Shown: positions 1 through 5,733 of the stretch, one piece after another
Numbering within the stretch: the first letter of the stretch is position 1
Layout: each line of letters starts with the position of its first letter
Assembly: GCA_035258765.1 (NCBI GenBank)
Contig: DATFWZ010000122.1
Coordinates: 1-9,681, forward strand
Direction of reading: 5' to 3'
Source of the DNA: SIAJ01 sp035258765
Lineage (GTDB): Bacteria > Planctomycetota > Planctomycetia > Gemmatales > Gemmataceae
DNA length: 9,681 bases
Notes under the pieces: model-generated
The model's database searches: none
Told to the model about the DNA's origin: nothing
Seen by the model: only the letters and a program-made list of their open reading frames with translations
Program-made: the position numbers and the translations under genes

Positions 1-173
1 GCCTCCCGGCCGCGGAGTTTCGCGTAGCGGAGGGCCGTCCGGGCATCTTTGGCCTTGAACCCGATCAGTCGCTTCTCGCACGTCCGCCGCTGGTTCGACT
101 TCCCGTTCGAAACCACGCGGAACTGGAACAGCAGCATTGCGGCGTACCGGGAAAGTGGGGCCGCGGGACTCAT
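1..173 (-). CDS. DUF4288-like small protein, 3' end cut by the window edge
   Basis: The reading frame opens with ATG at 173 and stays open to base 1, giving 57 codons without the C-terminus. The start overlaps the stop of the upstream DUF58 gene in an ATGA (170-173), which supports translational coupling and fixes the start. The visible protein begins MSPAAPLSRYAAMLLFQFRV. It has a hydrophobic/aromatic strand at residues 10-21, a basic Cys-containing turn (residues 24-35, QRRTCEKR) and a stretch 'LIGFKAKDARTALRYAK' near residues 36-52. This resembles the DUF4288 family pattern: a first strand of the form Y-x-x-x-L-L-F-x-F, then an E-x-x-L strand and an 'A-x-D/S-A-x-x-A' helix. Function is unknown for that family. 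The family call comes from pattern recall only, and with the C-terminus missing it remains tentative. Confidence 0.6.
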   Translation of the reverse strand, partial: MSPAAPLSRYAAMLLFQFRVVSNGKSNQRRTCEKRLIGFKAKDARTALRYAKLRGRE

Positions 174-1048
174 CGGCTCGCCCTTCGCACCAGGTACTCG
201 GCCAGCGCCAGACCCAGGTCCTGGTCTGTTCGCAACTCCACGTAGTCAATGTGGTGCAGCCGGCAGCCAGTCTGCAGCTCCTTTCGAAAGGCGTTGAGCT
301 CCGCGAGATACCCCTCGCGCACTCCGACCGGGTCGGTCAACAGATCGGGGAGCTGCTCGAGGCCGTGAAAAAGTGTTGCCTGTCGAAAAGGGAAGTCGAT
401 CTCGGCCGCGTCCAGGACGTGGAAGACGACGACGTCGTGCCGCCGGTATTTCAAATGCTTGAGCCCGGCGACCACATCGGCCGGGTCGTCGAACAGGTCG
501 CTGAACACCGCGACCAGGCCGCGACGCGTGAACCGGTCGGCCGCGTCGTGCAAAACATCGCCGATTCGCGACTTCTCGTTCGACACCCCGCCCACCAGCA
601 GCCGGCAGACCTCCTTGAGGTGCGTCGGCTGACTGGCCGGCCGGAGGAATTGCCGCACCTGCGAGTCGAACGTCGCCAGGCCGACGCTGTCCGTCTGCTG
701 AACCACCAGGTAGCCGAGCGACGCGGCAGCGGTGGCCGCGAGGTCGTATTTGGTGATCTCGCCCGAACCGTAGCGCATCGACTCGCTGGCATCGACCAGG
801 AGCCACAGGACGAGGTTGGTTTCCAGCTCGTACTGCTTGAGGTAGTAGCGCTCCTTGCGGCCGTAGACCTTCCAGTCCACGTGCCGGATGTCGTCGCCGG
901 GGACGTATTCGCGGTGCTGGGCGAACTCGACGGCGAACCCGTGCTGCTTGCTCCGGTGCCCGCCCGTTACGAACCCCTCAACAGTCTGCCGCGCGCGCAA
1001 CTCCAGGGCGCGGATGCGGGCCAGGGTGTCGGGGTCGAAGGTCTGCAT
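170..1048 (-). CDS. DUF58 domain protein with a vWA/MIDAS fold, soluble type
   Basis: A 292-residue protein starting MQTFDPDTLARIRALELRAR. The N-terminal half carries the DUF58 signature: 'VEGF' at 23-26, 'GFAVEFAQHREYVPGDDIRHVDWKV' at about 37-61, then 'KQYELETN'. A von Willebrand A-like part follows, with the metal-ion-dependent adhesion site DASES (D86, S88, S90), T119/D120 and 'FSDLFDD' around D184. There is no membrane segment, so this is the short soluble DUF58 class. Such proteins usually sit beside a MoxR AAA+ ATPase and BatA/BatB-type membrane proteins and are linked to envelope or chaperone functions. Here the neighbours are rpoN and a DUF4288-like gene instead. The frame stays open up to 1129, but that extension translates the inverted repeat at 1055-1168. 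ATG 1048 matches the usual family N-terminus, although no clear Shine-Dalgarno precedes it. Confidence 0.88.
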   Translation of the reverse strand: MQTFDPDTLARIRALELRARQTVEGFVTGGHRSKQHGFAVEFAQHREYVPGDDIRHVDWKVYGRKERYYLKQYELETNLVLWLLVDASESMRYGSGEITKYDLAATAAASLGYLVVQQTDSVGLATFDSQVRQFLRPASQPTHLKEVCRLLVGGVSNEKSRIGDVLHDAADRFTRRGLVAVFSDLFDDPADVVAGLKHLKYRRHDVVVFHVLDAAEIDFPFRQATLFHGLEQLPDLLTDPVGVREGYLAELNAFRKELQTGCRLHHIDYVELRTDQDLGLALAEYLVRRASR

Positions 1049-1054
1049 GGGGGT

Positions 1055-1168
1055 TGCCGTTAGCCGCGACGCGAAGCGGAGCGCGTTACGCGGGCGCTTC
1101 GGGGCGCCGCGTCCAGCTCCCCGAGGCATCGACGTGACGCGCTCCGCTTCGCGTCGCGGCTAACGGCA
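1055..1168. repeat. 32-bp perfect inverted repeat with a nested inner stem
   Basis: The arm at 1055-1086 is the exact reverse complement of 1137-1168 (32 of 32 bases). Inside, 1096-1104 pairs with 1119-1127 (9 bp with one G-T), leaving a 14-base loop. The element fills almost the whole gap between the rpoN stop and the DUF58 start. The arms contain the core GCGACGCGAAGCGGAGCGCG, so nearby open frames translate as 'SRDAKRSA' on both strands. No T-run follows on either strand, so an intrinsic terminator is not well supported. A dispersed palindromic (REP- or MITE-like) repeat, or an mRNA-stabilising hairpin between two genes, fits better. Copy number elsewhere in the genome cannot be seen here. 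Confidence 0.9.
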
Positions 1169-1169
1169 G

Positions 1170-2714
1170 TCAAGACACCCACTCCTTGCGCTCCCGCGAC
1201 GACGGAATGTTCAGCAATTTGCGGTACTTGGTCACCGTCCGCCGCTTGACCGGGTAGCCGGAGGCCTGCAACTTCTCCTCCAGCTCCTCGTCCGAGAGTG
1301 GGCTGTGCTTGTCCTCGTGGTGGACCATGTCCAGCAGCGCCTTCTTCACCTTCTCCCACGGGATCAGCTCGCCCGTCTCCTTGTTGGTGGCGGCGCCGAC
1401 GAAGAACCGCTTGAGCGGGAAGACTCCTCGTGGGGTCTGCACCCACTTGTCGTCCACCGCCCGGCTGACCGTGGTGACGTGCACGCCGACCTCGTCCGCG
1501 ATCTGCTGCATCTTGAGCGGCTCGATGTGGTCGGGGCCCAGGTCGAGGAAGGCCCGCTGTCGGCCGACGATCGCGCGGGTGACCTTTTCCAGCGTGTTCC
1601 GCCGCTGCTCGATCGCGTCCTTGAGCCACTCGGCGGATTGTAATTTCTTCTTCAGGTACTCCCGGGTCTGCGGGTCGCCGTCCCGGTTCTTGTACATTTG
1701 GTAGTAGCGCTTCGGGATGTTCAGCCGCGGGGCCCAGTCGTCGGTCAGTCGGATTTCGTAGTCGCCGTCCTCGTTCTTCTCGACGATCACGTCCGGGATC
1801 ACGTACCGGGTGTCCTCGGTCGAGAACTGATTACCCGGCTTCGGATTCAGGTGCTTGACCACCTCGACCGCCTCGCGGATGTGCTCCAGGTCGGCCCCGG
1901 TCTTCTTGTGGATCGCCGGCATTCGGTTGTGGGCCACGTCCTCCAGGTGGTCGAGGATGATCCGCTTGACCAGGTCCCGTTGCGGCGTATCCGGCTGGAT
2001 CTGCAGGAGCAGGCACTCGCGCAGGTCGCGGGCGGCAACCCCCGGCGGGTCGAGCTGCTGGACCAGGTGCAGCACCTGTTCGACGCGCTCCGGCGTTGTG
2101 GGCGGGTCGAAGGTGGTCGCGATTTCGAGCAGAGACACGTGGAGCAGCTCGTCCTTCTCGTTCCGCCGGCCGACATGCCCAGTCCGGTCCACGAACGAGA
2201 TGATGTGCATGGCCAGGGCCCGGTCCTCCGGGCTCAGCTCAAGGTCGGCCAGCTGCTCGGCCAGGTAGTCCTGGAGCGACTGCGGGCGCTCCATCAGGTT
2301 CTGCATGGCGTCGAGCTTCTTGTCGCCGAGTTCGTCGAGGGCGGCCCGGCTGGGGCGGTGCTCGTCCTCGTTGAAGGCCCCGTCCCAGTCGCGGTCGAGT
2401 GCCTCAAGGCGCTTGAACTCCAACTCGGCCCCGGGGTCGGTCGCGTCGTGCTTGAGTGGGGCCTCCGGGTTAAACTTCTCGTCCGCCGGCGCCTCCTCGG
2501 CCTCCGCCTCCGTGGTTTCGTTGGTGCCGGTCTCGGCAGCCGGGGCCGTGTCGCGCAATTCCAGGACGGGGTTCTCTTGCAACTCCTTCTCAATGCGCTC
2601 TTGAAGGGCGACGATGGGGAGTTGCAAGATCTCCATCGACTGGATCATCCGCGGCGCCAGGACCTGTTTGAGGCCCATAGTCTGCCGCGTCGATAAGTCC
2701 ATGCCCATCTTCAT
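1170..2714 (-). CDS. rpoN: RNA polymerase sigma-54 factor RpoN
   Basis: A 514-residue protein that directs RNA polymerase to -24/-12 promoters and needs an AAA+ enhancer-binding activator to open them. Region I (about residues 8-52) is the activator-interacting domain, with 'LAPRMIQSMEILQLPIVAL' and 'ELQENPVLE'. Region II (about 55-130) is an acidic Glu/Asp/Ala-rich linker. The core-binding domain includes 'LDPPGVAARDLRECLLLQ' at 221-238. The DNA-binding domain shows a helix-turn-helix at about 402-421 ('MQQIADEVGVHVTTVSRAV') and 'GVFPLKRFF' at 430-438. The RpoN box 'RRTVTKYRK' lies at 491-499 near the C-terminus. Length is normal for the family. The frame is open to 2765; ATG 2714 starts just before the family N-terminus, and in-frame ATGs at 2708 and 2702 are alternatives. 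No strong Shine-Dalgarno is visible. It lies downstream of recR, an uncommon place for rpoN. Confidence 0.96.
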   Translation of the reverse strand: MKMGMDLSTRQTMGLKQVLAPRMIQSMEILQLPIVALQERIEKELQENPVLELRDTAPAAETGTNETTEAEAEEAPADEKFNPEAPLKHDATDPGAELEFKRLEALDRDWDGAFNEDEHRPSRAALDELGDKKLDAMQNLMERPQSLQDYLAEQLADLELSPEDRALAMHIISFVDRTGHVGRRNEKDELLHVSLLEIATTFDPPTTPERVEQVLHLVQQLDPPGVAARDLRECLLLQIQPDTPQRDLVKRIILDHLEDVAHNRMPAIHKKTGADLEHIREAVEVVKHLNPKPGNQFSTEDTRYVIPDVIVEKNEDGDYEIRLTDDWAPRLNIPKRYYQMYKNRDGDPQTREYLKKKLQSAEWLKDAIEQRRNTLEKVTRAIVGRQRAFLDLGPDHIEPLKMQQIADEVGVHVTTVSRAVDDKWVQTPRGVFPLKRFFVGAATNKETGELIPWEKVKKALLDMVHHEDKHSPLSDEELEEKLQASGYPVKRRTVTKYRKLLNIPSSRERKEWVS

Positions 2715-2719
2715 GATGC

Positions 2720-2811
2720 ACCCCGCTTCAGGGGAGGGACGACAGAAGATCGAAGACAGAAGCAATACTCTGCTTGCTATCCTTTCCTTTCTGCCCTCCC
2801 TCCGCTGGGGT
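2720..2811. repeat. Imperfect inverted repeat with an internal direct repeat, recR-rpoN gap
   Basis: The outer arm 2720-2738 (ACCCCGCTTCAGGGGAGGG) is imperfectly complementary to 2794-2811 (CCCTCCCTCCGCTGGGGT). The ends ACCCC/GGGGT and the inner GGGAGGG/CCCTCCC pair, with a mismatched middle. Between them GACAGAAG occurs twice in direct orientation (2741-2748 and 2755-2762), and a small stem AAGCA/TGCTT is centred near 2768. The right end abuts the recR stop codon and the left end stops a few bases before the rpoN start. On the transcribed strand this makes a GC-rich hairpin in the message between recR and rpoN. It may be a degenerate palindromic repeat like those in the neighbouring gaps. 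The mismatches make it the weakest of the four. Confidence 0.5.
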
Positions 2812-3410
2812 TAGAAAGCTCGTCTCCCCTCCAGGGCGTCCGCAAGCATTTGCGCGTTTGCCAACTCCAGGGATGAACCCGAAGGCAACCCGCGTGCCAA
2901 TCGCGTGACCAGCACTCCAGTCCCGGCCAGCAAGTTTGCCGCAAATAGCGCCGTCCCGTCACCTTCCAGGGTCGGGCTGGTGGCCAGAATTACCTCTTTC
3001 ACGCCGCCCGCCTGCACGCGCCGGAGCAGGGCGTCGAACGTCAGCCGGTCCGGGCCGACATTGTCGAGTGGGGCCAGCCGCCCGCCGAGGACATGGTAGC
3101 GCCCCCGATATGTACCAGCCCGCTCGAACACGGCCAACTCGCGCGGAGTCTCGACCACGCAGATGGTGGCCGGGTCGCGCCGCGGGTCGGCGCAGACCGA
3201 GCACAGGTCCTGGTCGGTCAGGTTGAAGCACTCCCGGCACGGCCGGACTTGGTCGGCAACCGCCCGGAGTGCTTCCGCCAGGAGCAGGGCGTTGCGGCGA
3301 TCCCCCGCGAGGAGGAAGTGGGCGATCCGCTCCGCCGACTTCGGCCCGATCCCCGGGAGCTTGGTCAACTCCTGGACGAGTTTGCCGATCACGCCCGCGG
3401 ACTCGGCCAC
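2811..3410 (-). CDS. recR: Recombination mediator protein RecR
   Basis: A 199-residue protein of the usual RecR length (about 200). RecR forms a ring that, with RecO (and RecF), loads RecA onto SSB-coated single-stranded DNA for gap repair. A helix-hairpin-helix 'LPGIGPKSA' lies at 18-26. The zinc site is C58/C61 and C70/C73, in 'CREC' and 'CSVC' followed by 'ADPRRD'. The Toprim domain starts at about 82 ('ICVVETPREL', E87) and includes 'ILATSPTLEGDGTA' at 141-154. The C-terminal 'GLPSGSSLELAN' at 174-185 matches the family's 'GxPxGxxLE' element. The start chosen is GTG 3410, because AGAGGG lies 6 bases upstream and the family N-terminus begins there. The frame stays open to a TTG at 3437, which would put the start inside the adjacent palindrome. 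The order dnaX-ybaB-recR is conserved across many bacteria. Confidence 0.97.
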   Translation of the reverse strand: MAESAGVIGKLVQELTKLPGIGPKSAERIAHFLLAGDRRNALLLAEALRAVADQVRPCRECFNLTDQDLCSVCADPRRDPATICVVETPRELAVFERAGTYRGRYHVLGGRLAPLDNVGPDRLTFDALLRRVQAGGVKEVILATSPTLEGDGTALFAANLLAGTGVLVTRLARGLPSGSSLELANAQMLADALEGRRAF

Positions 3411-3416
3411 TCCCGA

Positions 3417-3422
3417 CCCTCT
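3417..3422 (-). promoter_or_regulatory. Ribosome binding site of recR
   Basis: The minus strand reads AGAGGG here, 6 bases before GTG 3410. It decides in favour of the GTG start over the upstream TTG at 3437, which has no such element and lies within the inverted repeat. Confidence 0.6.
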
Positions 3423-3432
3423 GGCGGAGAGC

Positions 3433-3490
3433 GGCAAATCCTATAGGTCCCATAGGACCCATAAGTCCTATGGGACCTATAGGATTTGCC
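3433..3490. repeat. 58-bp palindrome made of five 9-bp tandem units, ybaB-recR gap
   Basis: The stretch 3433-3458 is the exact reverse complement of 3465-3490 (26 bp stem, 6-base loop). It is also a tandem array of five 9-base units: CCTATAGGT (3440-3448), CCCATAGGA (3449-3457), CCCATAAGT (3458-3466), CCTATGGGA (3467-3475) and CCTATAGGA (3476-3484). The consensus CCYATAGGW is nearly self-complementary, which explains the palindrome. It is flanked by GGCAAAT and ATTTGCC. The base composition is far more AT-rich than the surroundings. Because 9 is a multiple of 3, all frames read as short periodic peptides ('GPIGLMGPMGPIG', 'SYGTYR'). It sits wholly between ybaB's stop and recR's start. A dispersed repeat family is likely but cannot be tested from one copy. 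Confidence 0.92.
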
Positions 3491-3495
3491 ACCAC

Positions 3496-3837
3496 CTACA
3501 TCCCCGGAATCAACCCCGGCGGCAGCGGAAGCCCGGCCTCCTGGGCCACGGCCTGGCTGGCCTTGGCGACCTCCTCGCGGGCCTTGCTCATGGCCATGTT
3601 CACGGCGGCCATGACCAGGTCGGCGAGCATGTCGCGGTCGTTCAGCTTGAGGGCATCCTCGGAGATGAGGCACTTGGTGACCTCCATGCGCCCGTTGGCT
3701 GTCACGACGACCATGCCCGCCCCGGCGTTCCCCTCGACCGTAATCTGACCGAGCCGGAACTGCATGTCCTGCATGGCGGCCTGAAGCTTGGGCAGGTTCT
3801 TCATCAGCCCCATCATCTGCCCGAGTTCCTTGAACAT
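3496..3837 (-). CDS. ybaB: YbaB/EbfC family nucleoid-associated protein
   Basis: A 113-residue protein, typical of the YbaB/EbfC family (about 100-110), whose members are dimeric DNA-binding proteins that coat the nucleoid. The start is 'MFKELGQMMGLMKNLPKLQAA', the family's amphipathic Met-rich helix (residues 1-25). The central beta part is 'ITVEGNAGAGMVVVTANGRMEV' (32-53), where the usual 'G-x-G-x-V-x-V-x-x-x-G' is recognisable. A C-terminal helix 'LADLVMAAVNMAMSKAREE' (71-89) and a Pro/Gly tail 'GLPLPPGLIPGM' follow. ATG 3837 is chosen because it matches the family N-terminus and has GGAGA 9 bases upstream. The frame is open to 3900, but that extension overlaps dnaX and looks unrelated. 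Its place between dnaX and recR is the classic one. Confidence 0.95.
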   Translation of the reverse strand: MFKELGQMMGLMKNLPKLQAAMQDMQFRLGQITVEGNAGAGMVVVTANGRMEVTKCLISEDALKLNDRDMLADLVMAAVNMAMSKAREEVAKASQAVAQEAGLPLPPGLIPGM

Positions 3838-3846
3838 CGTGCGTTG

Positions 3847-3851
3847 TCTCC
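3847..3851 (-). promoter_or_regulatory. Ribosome binding site of ybaB
   Basis: The minus strand reads GGAGA, 9 bases before ATG 3837, in the 31-base gap after the dnaX stop. It supports the shorter start over the upstream in-frame ATG at 3900. Confidence 0.6.
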
Positions 3852-3868
3852 GTGGTAGTCGGGCGCGA

Positions 3869-5653
3869 TCAAGCCGCGGGCTCGGCCGGCCGGTCGCCAT
3901 TCTCGGTTGCCGCGTCCCCGGCCATGTCGTCGCCGAACCCCTCGTCCATCCGCAGCAGCCGGCCGTCGAGGCGCTCGACGATCCGACTCAATAGCGGGGC
4001 CTCCAGAATCCGCCGTTCTCGCTCGCGGCTCGAGATCGGCGGAGCCACCGGCTCCGCCGCGACGCTCGCGTCCACCTCAAACCGCACCGCCCAGTCCTGC
4101 CCGGTCACCTGGCGGACCAATCCCTCGATCGTCGGACCAGCATCGCGGCAGTACTCGTAAGCGTGATTGTACTGTCCAGGGAAGCGCAATACTAGAGTTT
4201 TTGGCCCAGAAATTGCAGGAATACCCTTGGCCAGCTCGCCAGCAAGCATGATCCCTGCGCCGATCTTGACCTTATCCCATGCCTGAAATAGATTTGCGTC
4301 ACCGATTGGAGTGACGGTCGGGCCCGATACAGCCGCAATGGCTGGGCCATTCGATCCAGCCCGGAACGCCTCAGCCAGCCCGGTCGTGCCGTTTTTTTTT
4401 GAAACATCTGCCGAGCCCGGACTTGCGGCCGGCACAGTCGGCCCGGGCCGGCCGCCGGTTGCCAAAGTGGAGCCCGGTTGGCCCAACCATTGAGCCAACT
4501 GAGAGACCGGGACCAGCTCGTCGAGCCGGCTGAGTCGCACCACCGCCACTTCCAAAAGCACCTGGCCGTGACTGGTGGTCCGCAATCGGGCCTTGGTCGT
4601 CGTGAGCACGTCCAGCCCCGCGAGGATCGTGTCGAGGGCCAGGGCCGCGGACTGCTGGCGGACCGTGTCCTTGTGATGGTCGGCAACGTTCAGCTCGACT
4701 CCCTCCCCGCCGGTGCAGTTGACGAGCAGGAGTCCGCGCCAGTAGTCGATGAGCTGGTCGAGCAATTCTCCCAGTTGCAGCCCCTCGTCGGCACACCTGG
4801 CCACCAATTCGAGCGCCCTTCGTGGGTCCTTTCCGAGAATCGCGGCCGCGATATCGACCACCCGGTCGTCGGCCGCGGTCCCGAGCATCGCGTGCACCGC
4901 GTCGGCCGTCAGCCGGTCGCCGCCGAACGACAGGAGCTGCTCGAGCAGCGACTGCGCGTCGCGCATCGACCCCCCCGCCCGTCGGGCGACGATCCGCAGC
5001 GCCTCCTCGTCGGCCCGCATACCCTCGCCGGCCACCACCTCTTTCAACCGGTTCAGGATCTTCGCCGCGTTGATCCCGCCGAAGTCGAACCGCTGGCACC
5101 GAGACAGGATCGTGATCGGGATCTTCTGCACCTCAGTCGTCGCGAAGATGAACTTGACGTGCGGCGGCGGCTCCTCGAGCGTCTTCAACAGGGCGTTGAA
5201 GGCCGGGGCGGTGAGCATGTGGACTTCGTCGATGATGTAGACCTTGTACCGCCCCCGCTGCGGCCGCGTGGCGACGCTGTTGCGGATGGCCCGTACCTCG
5301 TCGATGCCGCGATTGCTCGCCCCGTCGATCTCCAGGACGTCGATGTCCTCGCCGGCGGCGATGGCCTTGCAACTGTCGCACTTGTCGCACGGCGTCGGTG
5401 TCGGCCCGGTGACGCAGTTCAGGGCCTTGGCCAGGATGCGGGCCGCGGACGTCTTGCCGACCCCGCGGGCCCCCGTGAACAGGTACGCATGCGCCACCCG
5501 CCCGGACTGAATGGCATTCGTCAGCGCCTTCGCGACCGACTCCTGACCGACCAGGTCGGCGAACTGCTGCGGCCGGTACCGCCGGGCGACGACCGTGTAC
5601 TCCCCCTTCCCGGGGAAGGAAAGATCATCCGGCGGCGGCTGCTTCTTGGCCAT
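3869..5653 (-). CDS. dnaX: DNA polymerase III subunit gamma/tau
   Basis: The full reading gives a 594-residue tau-like clamp-loader subunit; three to four DnaX copies with delta and delta' load the beta clamp. Start ATG 5653 ('MAKKQPPPDDLSF') lies just before the conserved 'VVARRYRPQQFADLVGQE' (21-38). AAA+ motifs in order: Walker A 'GARGVGKT' (61-68), zinc module C80/C89/C92/C95, Walker B 'IIDEVH' (140-145), sensor 1 'FIFATTE' (168-174), arginine finger in 'SRCQRF' (R185), and sensor 2 'GGSMRDAQSLLEQ' (R231). Domain III ends near 385. A Gly/Pro/Ala linker follows (390-450), then a tau-specific C-terminal region. An A9 run after codon 417 may generate a short gamma product (see 4371-4400). 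Upstream of 5653 the frame runs on to 6994 antisense-free but in the wrong frame of the isomerase gene, so the longer reading is rejected. The C-terminal part near 4150-4400 uses more AT-ending codons than the rest. Confidence 0.97.
   Translation of the reverse strand: MAKKQPPPDDLSFPGKGEYTVVARRYRPQQFADLVGQESVAKALTNAIQSGRVAHAYLFTGARGVGKTSAARILAKALNCVTGPTPTPCDKCDSCKAIAAGEDIDVLEIDGASNRGIDEVRAIRNSVATRPQRGRYKVYIIDEVHMLTAPAFNALLKTLEEPPPHVKFIFATTEVQKIPITILSRCQRFDFGGINAAKILNRLKEVVAGEGMRADEEALRIVARRAGGSMRDAQSLLEQLLSFGGDRLTADAVHAMLGTAADDRVVDIAAAILGKDPRRALELVARCADEGLQLGELLDQLIDYWRGLLLVNCTGGEGVELNVADHHKDTVRQQSAALALDTILAGLDVLTTTKARLRTTSHGQVLLEVAVVRLSRLDELVPVSQLAQWLGQPGSTLATGGRPGPTVPAASPGSADVSKKNGTTGLAEAFRAGSNGPAIAAVSGPTVTPIGDANLFQAWDKVKIGAGIMLAGELAKGIPAISGPKTLVLRFPGQYNHAYEYCRDAGPTIEGLVRQVTGQDWAVRFEVDASVAAEPVAPPISSRERERRILEAPLLSRIVERLDGRLLRMDEGFGDDMAGDAATENGDRPAEPAA
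4371..4400 (-). other. A9 slippage / -1 frameshift site in dnaX with nearby -1 stop (predicted gamma end)
   Basis: The coding strand has nine A's in a row (plus-strand T9 at 4392-4400) across codons 418-421 (TCA AAA AAA AAC). The run contains the heptamer A AAA AAC in the correct phase for -1 ribosomal frameshifting, and it is also long enough for polymerase slippage. In the -1 frame the reading continues R-H-D-R-A-G and then meets TGA at 4373-4371, giving a product of 427 residues. That keeps the AAA+ domains and domain III and drops the tau tail. Established parallels are E. coli dnaX (A AAA AAG, -1 frameshift, gamma of 431 residues) and Thermus thermophilus dnaX (A9, transcriptional slippage). 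The +1 frame instead stays open to 4192. No Shine-Dalgarno-like stimulator is obvious upstream. A weak stem GGCTGG/CCAGCC lies downstream on the message. Confidence 0.72.
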
Positions 5654-5666
5654 GAGGAAACACCGC

Positions 5667-5729
5667 GGGACACACGATGCGCACTCAGGACAGTCACGGC
5701 TGACTCGTTCCTTGAGGTCCGTGTGTCCC
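5667..5729. repeat. Nested hairpin filling the isomerase-dnaX gap
   Basis: Three stems nest inside one another: 5667-5676 with 5720-5729 (10 bp, perfect), 5684-5690 with 5709-5716 (7 bp with one bulged base), and 5692-5696 with 5701-5705 (5 bp around CGGC). On the transcribed strand this is a 63-base stem-loop that begins 4 bases after the isomerase stop and ends 13 bases before the dnaX start. There is no U-run after it, so it is not a standard intrinsic terminator. An mRNA-processing or stabilising structure, an attenuator, or a palindromic repeat are all possible. The dnaX start has no obvious Shine-Dalgarno, so the structure could also influence translation. Confidence 0.7.
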
Positions 5730-5733
5730 TTGG

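Noticed and set aside
1055..1168. Intrinsic terminator at the inverted repeat after rpoN
   Set aside because: The stem is long and GC-rich, but no T-run follows on either strand, and the arms are longer than in usual terminators. A repeat element is the better description.
1698..2696. A 332-residue plus-strand reading frame opposite rpoN
   Set aside because: The minus strand encodes a complete sigma-54 protein with its RpoN box. The antisense product is a Val/Leu/Arg-rich shadow with no family match.
3433..3490. CRISPR array or tRNA-like element
   Set aside because: The units are only 9 bases with no spacers between them, and the fold is one simple hairpin, not a cloverleaf.
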